Source: Streptomyces sp. LX-29 (lineage in GTDB: Bacteria > Actinomycetota > Actinomycetes > Streptomycetales > Streptomycetaceae). Taken from it: a stretch of DNA of 64,000 nucleotides. The translations under genes and the position numbers were made by a program. The notes below the pieces were generated by a model. That model saw only the letters and a program-made list of their open reading frames with translations, did not search any database and had not been told where the DNA came from. Every line of letters starts with the position of its first letter. Position 1 is the first letter of the stretch. This document shows positions 43,823 through 52,734 of the stretch, one piece after another. Where the stretch lies: the NCBI RefSeq assembly GCF_029541745.1, contig NZ_CP089746.1, forward strand, positions 4,907,559 through 4,971,558. Reading direction: 5' to 3'.

Positions 43823-44015
43823 GGAGGTGCTCCTGATGAGGTCATACGGGATCCGGGCATGCCGAGGACCGGCCGGCGCGACGGTGCCAGGGCCCGCGAC
43901 GCGAGGGCGCGCACGGCACGAGGGCGCATGGCACGGGGGCGCATGGCACGAGGGCCGTGGCACCGGGACGCGTGGCGCGAGGGCGCGAGGCGCGGGGTGG
44001 CCGGTCGGGGGCGGC

Positions 44016-44507
44016 CTAGAGCCTGAGGACCGGGAGGAGTTCCGCGCAGCCCGTCGGGGGCAGCGGCGGTGCGCGCGGCGGCACGGCGCGCGGGGTGCGG
44101 TGCGCGGGCCCGGCGCCGTGGCCGGTGCCGGGGTGCGACAGCGGGTCGAGATGGCGCGGGCCGGAGAGCGTGGCCGACGCGCCGTCGGAGGCCGGATGTT
44201 CGCCGTTCTCGCACTGCGCGGGCGCCCGCGGCGCCAGGGCGCGGTCGGCGGTGCCCGCTCGGACGGCCGCGGCCAGGGCGGTCCCCGAGGGGTCCGCCGG
44301 GCTGGTGGCCGCGGCGGTCGCCGGGCCGGTCGGCGCCGCGGTCGCCGCGAGGGCCGGCCGGCCGGCCGAGGGGGAGGTGGTCGCGAGGGCCGTCGGCGAG
44401 ACGAGACCCAAGCCGAGCACGAGCAACGCCAGCGCGAGCAGGGGTGGGAGGAGTAGCGTCGGAACGCCGGGGACACGCGCGGTCGCGCCGCGCCTCAGCG
44501 GCAGCAT
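44016..44507 (-). CDS. Small secreted or membrane-anchored Ala/Pro-rich protein with two cysteines
   Basis: 163 residues. A hydrophobic N-terminal helix (about 13-41) after a basic start, an Ala/Thr/Pro-rich middle, one Cys in APAQCENGEHPASDG and one near the C-terminus in PPTGCAELLPVLRL. No domain is recognised. GGGGGAGG precedes ATG 44507. It lies 193 bp upstream of the DsbA/CcdA pair on the same strand, so it may be a client with a single disulfide (inference). Confidence 0.6.
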   Translation of the reverse strand: MLPLRRGATARVPGVPTLLLPPLLALALLVLGLGLVSPTALATTSPSAGRPALAATAAPTGPATAAATSPADPSGTALAAAVRAGTADRALAPRAPAQCENGEHPASDGASATLSGPRHLDPLSHPGTGHGAGPAHRTPRAVPPRAPPLPPTGCAELLPVLRL

Positions 44508-44904
44508 GCGCCTCCCCCCTCTCACTCCTTCACTCCTCCACTCAAGCGTGAGTGCTCCTCCACCCTGAGCGATCCATCGTAGACACGCTGGCAGCAAGCG
44601 GACAGCGACGCCCATCCGCAGTCGCTTTCGGTCGTCTCGCCGCCGCGCTCCGTGCCCGGTTCCGGTCCCTCCCCGGGGATACCGGCAGCTTGCTGACAGC
44701 ACGTGCGCGCCGGCGCGCTCCATTCCGCGTAACCCGGCGCGAGGCTGGGGGCTTTGCCCACTCTTTGCCTTACTCCACGCGTTGACGTCGTCGCTGTGCG
44801 CGAATTACTGTCGTCACGGTTTCGATTTCTGCGGCCGACTCACGCATTCAGGCAGAAGAGAAATTCCTCGGGGAATCGTCCACCGCGCCGGGTCAGGGGA
44901 AGTC
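44508..44904. other. Divergent intergenic region at the border of the accessory segment
   Basis: About 400 bp without a gene. It contains a candidate promoter for the LuxR gene (44782-44811) and, near 44515-44560, short CACTCC/CTCCAC iterations upstream of the secreted protein gene. Confidence 0.5.
44782..44811 (+). promoter_or_regulatory. Candidate promoter of LuxR regulator A
   Basis: TTGACG (44782-44787), 18 bp spacer, TACTGT (44806-44811), close to the vegetative sigma pattern; 94 bp upstream of the start codon. Confidence 0.55.
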
Positions 44905-45702
44905 ATGGCTGGTCTTCCGATGAGGCACGGGCCGGAGCGCATGCCGGGCCCGGGACCGGTGCGGGACGTTCCGGAGCGGGACGAGGTGGAGCGCGCGCTG
45001 CTCGCCGCGCGCGATCTGATCCGGTCCACCGTCGTCCGGCACCGCCACGAACTGGAACGGGCGTCCCTGGTGGGCGCGGGGCCCGCCGACGCCGTCGAAC
45101 GACTGGTCCGCGGAGCGGTCCGCAGCGTCAGCGCCATCCTGTCCGGCGGCAGCGAACAGGAGGCCGCGCTGCTCACCGCGCTCGACCGGCTGGCGGCCGA
45201 CGGGGGTGGGGAGCACCTCGCCGTACGGCTGCTGTGCGTGCCGCGCACGGTGGACGACAGCCGGGTCGGCTCGGCGGTGCGCGGCGGTCCGCGCCGCGAG
45301 GTGCGGGTGGCCGACGTCGAACTCCAGGAGGCGCTGCTGGTCGACGGCCGCGTCGCCTATATGGCGCCGCCGCCCGAGCGGGCACCCCGCCAGGCGTCGC
45401 TGGTGGAGGACTCCGCCACCGTGCGCGCCCTCGACCTGCTCTTCGCCGGCGCCTGGGAGAACGCGGAACCGCTCGCCGACTACCCGCGCCTGGGCGGCCG
45501 GCTCAGCCCGCAGACCGCGCGCCGGATCCTGGAGTGCCTGTGCACCGGGCACACCGACGAGGTCGCGGCCCGCGCGATGCGGGTGTCGCTGCGCACCTAC
45601 CGGCGCTACGTCGCCGAGCTCATGCGCGAGCTCGGCGCGAGCTCGCGCTTCCAGGCCGGGGCGCGCGCGGTGGAACTGGGGCTGCTGCCGGGCCGCCGCT
45701 GA
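44905..45702 (+). CDS. LuxR-type HTH regulator A
   Basis: 265 residues. A helical/beta N-terminal sensor-like region (about 20-190) that resembles TrmB-like effector modules, and a C-terminal LuxR HTH (LSPQTARRILECLCTGHTDEVAARAMRVSLRTYRRYV, conserved in its second half) ending in SRFQAGARAVELGLL. There is no receiver domain. Two relatives lie in this window (45752, 55001), forming a regulator set around the ketosynthase operon. ATG 44905 is preceded by GGGGAAG. Ligand unknown. Confidence 0.8.
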   Translation: MAGLPMRHGPERMPGPGPVRDVPERDEVERALLAARDLIRSTVVRHRHELERASLVGAGPADAVERLVRGAVRSVSAILSGGSEQEAALLTALDRLAADGGGEHLAVRLLCVPRTVDDSRVGSAVRGGPRREVRVADVELQEALLVDGRVAYMAPPPERAPRQASLVEDSATVRALDLLFAGAWENAEPLADYPRLGGRLSPQTARRILECLCTGHTDEVAARAMRVSLRTYRRYVAELMRELGASSRFQAGARAVELGLLPGRR

Positions 45703-45751
45703 CCCGGCGGCCGGGCGTCGACGCACGGACGGGGGACGGGATGACACGGGG

Positions 45752-46840
45752 ATGAGGCGCATGTTGCCGGAGCCACCGGCCCGGGGTCGGGGCGGCCCCT
45801 CGCAGGGATCGCGGGGATCCGCGGGGGGACCGCTACGGGGGGCGCCAGGGGGAGTGTCCGCCGCCGTCGGGCCAGGCGGCGGCGGACGCGGCGCGCTCGG
45901 CCCGGAGGGTGGAGTCGGTCGCGGGGGATACGACGGGGCCGGCCCGGAGGGTGGAGTCGGTCGCGGGGGATGCGACAGGGCCGACGGGCGCGCGGGCGCG
46001 GGACGCGCGTCCGCCGAGCGCGGGGGCGTCGGGCCGGAGGCCCGGCCGGGCCCCCGGGGCGGTTCGGGTGGTGGTTCCGGCGGTGGCGGGGGCGCCCGCC
46101 CACACGGGCCGGATTCCCTGGAGCGGACGCTGGAGGCGGTCCGGGACCTGATCGAGTCGACGGTGGGGGAGCACCGGGACCGCCAGGCCCGCCATGCGCT
46201 GGTCGCGGGCGTCGCGGTGGCCGACGCCGCGGTGCTGGCGGCGGCCGAGCAGGTGGTCGAGGGCGCGCGCCGCGGGGTCTACGTGGTGCTGCCGGCGGCC
46301 GGCGCGCGGCTGGCCGCGGTCCACGCGGGGCTGGCGGAACTGGCCGCGCGGGTCGAGGAGCCGCGGGAGCTGCGGTTGCTCTGCGCTCGCCCGCCGGCCG
46401 GCTGGGCGCGGCGATACGGGGCGGGCCGGGTGCGGATCGCCACGGTCCCGCTGCCGACCCTGGTCGTGGCCGACGGCCGTACCGCGCTGGTCTGCCCCGC
46501 GTCGACGGACGGCGGCCGTGACGGCGGGCGGGCGGCCTCCGTCGTCGAGGACCCCTCCGTCGTGGGCGCGTTACACGCGATGCTCCGCAGCGTCTGGGGC
46601 GGTGCCACCCCCGCGGCGGGTCCGCTGGACGGCGCCGACCCGGCCCGCGCGGAGATGGTGCGGCGCGTGCTGGAGCGGCTGCGCGACGGGGTGACGGACG
46701 AGGCCGCCGCCCGCGAACTCGCGGTCTCCGTGCGGACCTACCGTCGGTACGTCACCGGCATCCTCGACCTCCTCGGCGCCGGCTCCCGCTTCCAGGCCGG
46801 GGTCCTCGCCTCCGAACTGGGCATCCTGCCCGACCGCTGA
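45752..46840 (+). CDS. LuxR-type HTH regulator B with Gly-rich N-terminal extension
   Basis: 362 residues. The first about 115 residues are Gly/Arg/Pro-rich and include a duplicated 14-residue unit encoded by two 42-bp repeats. The rest parallels regulator A: SLERTLEAVRDLIESTV, a central module with VVADGRTALV, and a C-terminal LuxR HTH with VSVRTYRRYV and SRFQAGVLASELGIL. Starts at 45752 and 45761 are both possible; an internal start after the Gly-rich part would give a protein the size of A. Lies 49 bp after A, so co-transcription is likely. Confidence 0.75.
   Translation: MRRMLPEPPARGRGGPSQGSRGSAGGPLRGAPGGVSAAVGPGGGGRGALGPEGGVGRGGYDGAGPEGGVGRGGCDRADGRAGAGRASAERGGVGPEARPGPRGGSGGGSGGGGGARPHGPDSLERTLEAVRDLIESTVGEHRDRQARHALVAGVAVADAAVLAAAEQVVEGARRGVYVVLPAAGARLAAVHAGLAELAARVEEPRELRLLCARPPAGWARRYGAGRVRIATVPLPTLVVADGRTALVCPASTDGGRDGGRAASVVEDPSVVGALHAMLRSVWGGATPAAGPLDGADPARAEMVRRVLERLRDGVTDEAAARELAVSVRTYRRYVTGILDLLGAGSRFQAGVLASELGILPDR
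45899..45982. repeat. 42-bp tandem duplication in LuxR regulator B
   Basis: Copies 45899-45940 and 45941-45982 differ at two positions, so the duplication is recent. It preserves the reading frame and doubles a Gly-rich segment. Confidence 0.9.
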
Positions 46841-46843
46841 CGG

Positions 46844-46866
46844 CGCCCCGACGGCCTCTCGGGGCG
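46844..46866 (+). terminator. Terminator after LuxR regulator B
   Basis: 8-bp perfect stem cgccccga/tcggggcg with a 7-base loop, 3 bp after the stop codon. Confidence 0.6.
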
Positions 46867-47076
46867 GCGGTTCGGCCCGGAGGTGCCGTTCCCGGACCGC
46901 CCGTTGTCCTCTTGCGGACAGCCTCCAGCGATCCGCTGTCGCCGCGCGAAGGGCGGCTCGTAGGGTGATGATCGCGATGCCGGGGCCGTGCGCCGGGGTG
47001 CCGGTGGCACCGCCCGTCCGCGCGAACGCGCGCCACACGCGACACCTCGCCCATCCGCGACCTTGGAGTGCCCGGC

Positions 47077-47337
47077 ATGACGACCACCACCGCCGAACTC
47101 GCCATAGAGGGGCCGCTCGGGCCCGCTCTCGTCAAGGTCATCCGCGGCAACCCCAGCCCCGACGAACTGGCCGCTGCCACCTCGGTGTTGCTCGCCCTGG
47201 CCCGTCGCTCGGCCGCGGTGGAGCGGGGCGCGAAACAGGACAGGCGGCCCACCGACCCCGGCTGGCGGCGGGGGTTGCCGGACGGCTGCTCGCCGCGTTC
47301 CTGGATGTCCCTTCCGCGGACCCCGGTGACGCCGTAG
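47077..47337 (+). CDS. accE: Acyl-CoA carboxylase epsilon subunit
   Basis: 86 residues. VKVIRGNPSPDELAAATSVLLALA is the epsilon-subunit core (first 20 residues conserved) and the C-terminal Trp-containing CSPRSW segment fits the usual short tail. Epsilon subunits bind and activate the AccB/PccB carboxyltransferase of actinobacterial acyl-CoA carboxylases. Normally accE follows a carboxyltransferase gene; none is adjacent. Its place beside a ketosynthase region suggests help in making malonyl- or methylmalonyl-CoA (inference). TTGGAG precedes the ATG. Confidence 0.8.
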   Translation: MTTTTAELAIEGPLGPALVKVIRGNPSPDELAAATSVLLALARRSAAVERGAKQDRRPTDPGWRRGLPDGCSPRSWMSLPRTPVTP

Positions 47338-47447
47338 GAATTCGTCGCGGAGCGACGGAAGGCCGCGCACCGGCTAAGCGGAACGGTGATTCCGGTAAGC
47401 GCGGAACACACCAGCCCCACCACCCAATTCGGCTTTCTCCGTCCACA

Positions 47448-47476
47448 TTGTGAACCGGAGCGTGCTGGCGATAGGT
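47448..47476 (+). promoter_or_regulatory. Candidate promoter of the ABC permease gene
   Basis: TTGTGA (47448-47453), 17 bp spacer, ATAGGT (47471-47476), 57 bp upstream of the permease start, in a local dip of GC content. Confidence 0.45.
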
Positions 47477-47532
47477 TGCGTTCAGGCGTGCCGATGATCC
47501 GGTAACAGCCGGTAATGCAAGGGGTTTTGGGG

Positions 47533-48438
47533 ATGACGGAGAGGCGCAGAAGAGGTGCGGCCGTGTTGACGCGCGTCGACAACGGGCCGGTACCGCAGGC
47601 GCGACACAGGCAGGCGACGCCGATCGGGTACGGCACGAATGCGCCGCATACGGGGCGAGCACGAAAGTCCCGGGGAAATCAACAGGGTGGCGCGGGGGTG
47701 TTCCGGCGCGCGGTGCTGCCTCCGCTGCTGCTCGGTTTAGCGCTGCTCATCGCCTGGGACACCGCCACCCGCACCGGTGCCGTTTCGACGTATTTCCTGC
47801 CGACCCCCTGGAGCCTGGCGCGGCACTTCACCGACGAGCTGCTCCATGGTGACCTGCCCGAGTACACCCGGGAGACGGCCTGGGAGGCGGCCGCCGGCGG
47901 CGGCATGGGCATCGGCGTCGCGCTGCCGCTCGGCTATCTCATCGCCCGCAACCGGATCGCGGCCGCCGCGCTCCAGCCGTACGTGGCCGCCACCCAGGCC
48001 ATGCCCGCGGTGGCGCTGGCCCCGCTGCTCGGGCTGTGGATCGGGTACGGGCTGCTGCCGATCGCCGTGCTCTGCGCGCTGCTGGTCTTCTTCCCGATCC
48101 TGGTCAACACGGTGCTCGGGCTGCGCGCGATCGACCCGGACGTGCTGGGCGCGGCCCGGGTGGACGGCGTGGGGTGGTGGCGGATGCTCTGGCACATCGA
48201 GCTGCCGCTGGCCCTGCCGGCCATCCTCACCGGCGTCCGCAACGGGCTGACCCTGTCGATCACCGGCGCGGTGGTCGGCGAGTTCGTCATGGGCGGTGAG
48301 GGGCTCGGTCAGCTGCTGTCGGTGCAGCGCCAGGAGGCCGACACCCTGGGCCTGTTCAGCACGCTCGTCATGCTCTGCCTGCTCGCCGCCGTCGTCTACG
48401 GGGCGGTGCGCCTGGTCGAGCGGCTCGTGGAGCGCTGA
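47533..48438 (+). CDS. ABC transporter permease, nitrate/sulfonate/thiamine-precursor type
   Basis: 301 residues: hydrophilic N-terminal 50 residues, then about six helices of the binding-protein-dependent (SsuC/TauC/ThiX-like) permease family. The EAA coupling loop is read as DVLGAARVDGVGWWRMLWHIELP. It is followed by its likely binding-protein gene, but no ATPase gene is near. ATG 47533 is preferred over ATG 47515. Confidence 0.87.
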   Translation: MTERRRRGAAVLTRVDNGPVPQARHRQATPIGYGTNAPHTGRARKSRGNQQGGAGVFRRAVLPPLLLGLALLIAWDTATRTGAVSTYFLPTPWSLARHFTDELLHGDLPEYTRETAWEAAAGGGMGIGVALPLGYLIARNRIAAAALQPYVAATQAMPAVALAPLLGLWIGYGLLPIAVLCALLVFFPILVNTVLGLRAIDPDVLGAARVDGVGWWRMLWHIELPLALPAILTGVRNGLTLSITGAVVGEFVMGGEGLGQLLSVQRQEADTLGLFSTLVMLCLLAAVVYGAVRLVERLVER

Positions 48439-48500
48439 GCGCGCACGCTCCGTGCCGTAGGGAACATCCACTTCATCCGTGAGTCCTTGAGGAGAATTCG

Positions 48501-49553
48501 TTGCTTTCCACACAGGGAACAGCCAAGCGCCCGGTCAGCAGACGCCGCGCCATCGGGGCGGCCCTGCTGTCGGTGACGGCCATCGCCGCACTGACCTCGT
48601 GCGCCGAGGAGCCGGACGGCGAGGGGGGCAAGAGCGGCGACACCGTCACCATCGGGCTCACCTACAGCCCGAACATCCAGTTCGCGCCGTTCTACGTGGC
48701 TCAGGAGAAGGGCTACTACAAGGACGCCGGCATCAAGGTGAACCTGCGCCACCACGGGGCCGCGGAAGACCTCTTCGGGGCGCTCAAGCAGGGCCGCGAG
48801 GATGTGATCTACGCGGGTGGGGACGAAATGCTCCAGGCCCGTTCCAAGGGTCTGTCGGTGGTCGACATCGCCACCGTCTACCACAAATACCCGGTCGCCC
48901 TGCTGGTCCCCGAGGACTCCGACATCCGTAAGCCGGAGGACCTCAAGGGCAAGAAACTGGGAACCCCCGGCGAATTCGGCGAGACCTATTTCGGATTGCT
49001 CGCCCTGCTCAAGGAGGCGGGGCTGGCCAAGAAGGACGCCGACGTGCAGTACATCGGCTTCACCCAGCAGGCGGCCCTGAAGGGCAAGCGGGTCGACGGC
49101 GTCATGGGCTATGTCAACAACGACGGGGTGGCCTTCAAGGAATCCGGCATTCCGGTGCGCGCCATCACCCTGGACACGGGCGAGGGGGGTGAATCCCTGG
49201 TCGGCCCGTCGCTCGGCTCCACTCAGAAGACCCTCGACAAGCGGGGCGACGAGATCCGCAAGTTCGTCGACGCCTCGCTGCGCGGCATGCGGTACACGAT
49301 CGAACACCCCGAGGAGGCCGTGAAGCTCAGCAAGGGGTACATCCCGGGGCTGGGCGACTCCAAGCGCCAGGAGAACGCGCTCGCGGTCCTCAAGGCCACC
49401 GAGCCGCTGATGCGCAACCAGCAGGGCGAGATCGGCTACATCGACCCGCAGGTGTGGGGCAGGATGGCCGACTTCATGTACGAGCAGGGGCTGTTGGACA
49501 AGAAGGTGCAGCCCGAGGAGGCGTACGACAGCGACTATCTGCCCAAGTCCTGA
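48501..49553 (+). CDS. ABC substrate-binding lipoprotein, NMT1/THI5-like
   Basis: 350 residues. A signal with SRRRAIG and the lipobox LTSC (Cys34) shows a lipoprotein. The domain is the NMT1/SsuA type: TYSPNIQFAPFYVAQEKGYY opening, GGDEMLQARSKG, and LGTPGEFGETY in the hinge region. This group binds thiamine pyrimidine precursors, sulfonates, nitrate or riboflavin; YSPNIQFAPFYVA leans to the pyrimidine/riboflavin branch. Start is TTG 48501 behind TGAGGAG, the only start with a good ribosome binding site. Confidence 0.87.
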   Translation: MLSTQGTAKRPVSRRRAIGAALLSVTAIAALTSCAEEPDGEGGKSGDTVTIGLTYSPNIQFAPFYVAQEKGYYKDAGIKVNLRHHGAAEDLFGALKQGREDVIYAGGDEMLQARSKGLSVVDIATVYHKYPVALLVPEDSDIRKPEDLKGKKLGTPGEFGETYFGLLALLKEAGLAKKDADVQYIGFTQQAALKGKRVDGVMGYVNNDGVAFKESGIPVRAITLDTGEGGESLVGPSLGSTQKTLDKRGDEIRKFVDASLRGMRYTIEHPEEAVKLSKGYIPGLGDSKRQENALAVLKATEPLMRNQQGEIGYIDPQVWGRMADFMYEQGLLDKKVQPEEAYDSDYLPKS

Positions 49554-49581
49554 CCGGCCGGCCGGAGCCGACCGGCCGGAC

Positions 49582-50859
49582 TCAGTCGGCGCCGCTCGCC
49601 GCCCGGCGGTGCAGGGCCGCGGCCACCGCGAAGGCCGCGCCCGCGCCGGCGGCGAGCACCGCCCAGCTGCCGCCCGCCGAGGCGTGGGCGATGACGAACA
49701 GACCCAGCGGCGGGCCGGTGGCGGTGCCCAGGTTCCAGGCGAGCGAGGCCAGCGCGCCGGCCCGGCCGGTCGCCGACTCACCCGCCCAGCGCAGCAGCAG
49801 CGGATAGAACGCCGAGGAGTAGGTGAGCTCGCCGGCGGCGAAGAGCACCGCGAAGGCCAGCAGCAGCCCGTAGCGCGCCGCGGGGCCGCCGGTGTCGCCG
49901 AGCAGCACCGCGAGCCAGCCGCAGCCGAAGGCCAGCGCCCACAGCACCGGCCCCGCCGCCAGGCTCACCGTCTCCGGCAGCCGCTCGAACCAGCGCCGGC
50001 CCAGCGGTTGCAGCGCCACCAGGGCGAAGGAGTTGGCGGCGATCACCACGCTCACCCAGCCCAGGGTCACCGCCATCCGGTCGTGCAGCAGCAGCGGCAC
50101 GGTGGCCTCGATCTGGGTGAAGCCGACGATCGCGAAGAGCGCCTGGGCGAGGACGAGCAGCGCCATCGGGCGGGCGCGCAACAGCGTGCGGTACGTGGGC
50201 CCGGCGGCCGCCGGCCGCTCCGCGGCCCCCTCGTCCGCACCCGCGCCCGCACCCGTGTCCCGGCCCGTCCGCCGCGGCCGTAGCGCCCACACCACCGCGA
50301 CCAGCGGCAGCGCGGCGGCCGCGTTGGCCAGGTACAGCCAGCGCAGCACGCCTGCCGGGGTGTCCGCGCCCTGGAGCGCCAGGCCGGCGACGACCGAGCC
50401 CACGCCGATACCCGCGTTGTTGACGATGTGTCGGATGGTGAAGGCGGTGCGGCGCCTGCTCTCCGGGACCGCGGCGTCGACCACGCCGACGACGGAGGCG
50501 TAGAAGAGCCCGAAGCCGACGCCGACGCAGCCGCCGGAGACCAGCACCAGCCAGATGGCGTCGGCCGGCGCCAGCAGGGCGTAGCCGACGCCCAGCGCGC
50601 CGCCGCCGGCCGCCGCGACCCGGTGCGGCCCGGCGCGGTCGGCCAGCGGGCCGCCGACCAGCGCGGCGGCGAAGCTGGCGGCGGCCATGGCGATGAAGTA
50701 CCCGCCGGCGCCGCCCGAGCCCAGCCCCAGCAGTTCGCTGATGTAGATCGAGGTGAACGGGAAGCACAGGCCGTTGCCGAGGCTGGACAGCAGCAGGCAG
50801 GCCATGAGGGCGGTGAAGGGCCCGCCCAGCCGGGCGGGCCGGACCGGGGCGGTGGTCAT
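49582..50859 (-). CDS. MFS transporter, 12 helices
   Basis: 425 residues with about 12 hydrophobic helices and a hydrophilic central loop (about 200-225) rich in Gly/Ala/Asp. The GxLADRxG-type motif is visible as GPLADRAGPHR after the second helix. It is coupled to the upstream F420-type oxidoreductase gene by an ATGA overlap. It is a likely small-molecule exporter; substrate unknown. Confidence 0.85.
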   Translation of the reverse strand: MTTAPVRPARLGGPFTALMACLLLSSLGNGLCFPFTSIYISELLGLGSGGAGGYFIAMAAASFAAALVGGPLADRAGPHRVAAAGGGALGVGYALLAPADAIWLVLVSGGCVGVGFGLFYASVVGVVDAAVPESRRRTAFTIRHIVNNAGIGVGSVVAGLALQGADTPAGVLRWLYLANAAAALPLVAVVWALRPRRTGRDTGAGAGADEGAAERPAAAGPTYRTLLRARPMALLVLAQALFAIVGFTQIEATVPLLLHDRMAVTLGWVSVVIAANSFALVALQPLGRRWFERLPETVSLAAGPVLWALAFGCGWLAVLLGDTGGPAARYGLLLAFAVLFAAGELTYSSAFYPLLLRWAGESATGRAGALASLAWNLGTATGPPLGLFVIAHASAGGSWAVLAAGAGAAFAVAAALHRRAASGAD

Positions 50860-51656
50860 GCGCCCGGCGCGCCCCGGAGCTTCATCAGCTTCTCGACCAC
50901 CGTCAGGTCGTAGGGCGCCGGCAGCGAGACCACGACCTCCACCGCGCCGGCCGCGGCGAAGCCCTCGACCAGCCGCAGCTGGTCCGGGTTGATCATCACC
51001 GTGCGGGCCACCTCGCCCGGGTCCCGGCCGACCCGCTCGCACCAGCCGTCGAGCACCCCGCTGAGCTCCCGGAACTCGGCGACCGGGTCGGCGGAGGCCC
51101 AGCCGTACCAGTTCCACTGGTCGGCCTCGCGGGCGACCAGCTCCAGCGTCCGCTTCCGCCCGCCGCCGCCGATCAGCAGCGGCAGCTCGCCGGCCGGGCC
51201 GGGGTTGAGCCTCCCCAGCCGCTCCTTGATCGTCCGAACGGACTCCGCGAAGGCGTCCATCCGCGCGGCCGGACCCGGGAACGGCAGCCCGTACGCCGTG
51301 TGCTCGGCCTCGAACCAGCCGGCGCCGAGCCCCAGCACCAGACGGCCGCCGCTGAGCTGGTCCACGGTGCGGGCCATGTCGGCCAGCACATGCGGATTGC
51401 GGAAGGCGGTGCAGCTGACGAGCGACCCGAGGGCGGCGTGCTCGGTGTCCACCGCCATCGCCGACAGCAGCGACCAGCACTCGAAGTGGCGGCCCGCCGG
51501 GTCGCCGGTGTGCGGCAGGAAGTGGTCCCAGGTCCAGATCGAGTCCACGCCGAGCGCGTCGGCCGCGCGCCAGGCGGCGCGCAGCTCCCCGATGTCGGTG
51601 TGCTGCGGATGGAGCTGGACGCCGACGCGCGGGCCGGCGCGGTGGAGCTGTGACAC
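50856..51656 (-). CDS. LLM-class F420-dependent oxidoreductase
   Basis: 266 residues of the luciferase-like TIM-barrel family. VGVQLHPQHTD opening, DSIWTWDHFLPHTGD, ALGSLVSCTAFRNPHVLADMA (partly conserved) and LVLGLGAGWFEAEH are usual for the F420 branch. It reduces or oxidises an organic substrate with F420. GTG 51656 is preceded by AAAGGA. It sits between a dehydrogenase and an MFS exporter on the same strand, a possible small tailoring and export unit. Confidence 0.87.
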   Translation of the reverse strand: MSQLHRAGPRVGVQLHPQHTDIGELRAAWRAADALGVDSIWTWDHFLPHTGDPAGRHFECWSLLSAMAVDTEHAALGSLVSCTAFRNPHVLADMARTVDQLSGGRLVLGLGAGWFEAEHTAYGLPFPGPAARMDAFAESVRTIKERLGRLNPGPAGELPLLIGGGGRKRTLELVAREADQWNWYGWASADPVAEFRELSGVLDGWCERVGRDPGEVARTVMINPDQLRLVEGFAAAGAVEVVVSLPAPYDLTVVEKLMKLRGAPGA

Positions 51657-51717
51657 GGTGGTCCTTTCGGGGCGGGACGGCGCCGCGCACCCGGGCGGGG
51701 GCGCGCCGGGGAGCGGG

Positions 51718-52734
51718 TCAGGGGGTGACGACGACCCGGTAGACGGGGGTCTCGGCCGTCTGCCTGAGTGCCTTCTCCACCTCGTCCAGCGGGTAGCGGG
51801 CGGTGACGAGCCGCTCCAGGCGCTCGGTCAGCGCGCCGCCGCGCAGCAGCTCCGCCGCGGTGCGCCAGTCCTCGGGCTCCTGGCTGTAGGAGCCGGTCAC
51901 GGTGAGCTGGCGGCGGTGCACCTCGTAGCCGGGCAGCTCGGCGGGCGGGCCGTCCGGGGAGCCGCCGAAGAGCACGATCCGGCCGCCGTCGGCGACCGCC
52001 TCCAGCGCGGTGGCGATGGCCGGGGCGCTGGCGATGGTCACGAACACCACGTCCGCCTTCTCCAGCTCGGCGAGCCGCTCGGGCCCCACGACCGCGTCCG
52101 GCCCGGCGGGCTCGATGGCGGCGCGGCGCTGCTCGTCGCGCTCGACGACCACCACGCCGCGGGCCTGGAAGTGGCGGGCCAGGGCCAGGTGGAGGTGGCC
52201 CATGAAGCCGGCGCCGATGACGGTGACCCGGTCGCCGGGGCGGAAGGCGCCGCGCCGCAGCGAGTGGACCACGCAGGCCAGCGGCTCGCCCATGGCGGCC
52301 AGCGCCGGGTCGGCGTCACCGACGGACCAGACGTGCCCGGCCGGCACCCGGACGTACTCCGACAGTCCGGCGCCCATGGTGATCGCCCCGTCGGAGCGCA
52401 CCCCGCCCTGCGGCGCGGCGCAGATCGCGGAGTCGCCCCGGCGGCAGGCGCGGCAGGCGCGGCAGCGGGTCAGCAGGTCCACGGTGACCAGCGAACCGAC
52501 GGCCGGGGTGTCCTCCAGCTCGGCGGCCCGCGCCCCGACCCGCTCCACCCATCCGGACACCTCGTGCCCGGCGGCCGTGGGGTAGACGGGCATGCGACCC
52601 GCGTAGAGATTGCCCTCCATGGTGCACAGCCCGCAGGCGGCGATCCGCACGAGCACCTCCGAATCGCCCACCTCGGGCACGGGTATCTCGCCGACCTCGA
52701 CCCGACCCGCCGCGGTGATGACAGCTGTGCGCAT
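51718..52734 (-). CDS. Zinc-dependent alcohol dehydrogenase (MDR family)
   Basis: 338 residues. The catalytic zinc ligands are read from CGLCTMEGN and GHEVSG; four cysteines in CRACRACRRGDSAIC bind the structural zinc; the Rossmann site is VIGAGFMGHL. It belongs to the medium-chain threonine/sorbitol-dehydrogenase-like branch and would oxidise a secondary alcohol or polyol with NAD(P). Cys37 carries the first catalytic zinc. It heads the oxidoreductase-MFS group on this strand; 61 bp separate it from the F420 enzyme. Confidence 0.87.
   Translation of the reverse strand: MRTAVITAAGRVEVGEIPVPEVGDSEVLVRIAACGLCTMEGNLYAGRMPVYPTAAGHEVSGWVERVGARAAELEDTPAVGSLVTVDLLTRCRACRACRRGDSAICAAPQGGVRSDGAITMGAGLSEYVRVPAGHVWSVGDADPALAAMGEPLACVVHSLRRGAFRPGDRVTVIGAGFMGHLHLALARHFQARGVVVVERDEQRRAAIEPAGPDAVVGPERLAELEKADVVFVTIASAPAIATALEAVADGGRIVLFGGSPDGPPAELPGYEVHRRQLTVTGSYSQEPEDWRTAAELLRGGALTERLERLVTARYPLDEVEKALRQTAETPVYRVVVTP

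Noticed and set aside
41280..44904. tRNA-Lys as the edge of a genomic island holding the KS operon
   Set aside because: No integrase or direct repeat of the tRNA end found, and several ordinary genes lie between; the idea needs comparison with other strains.
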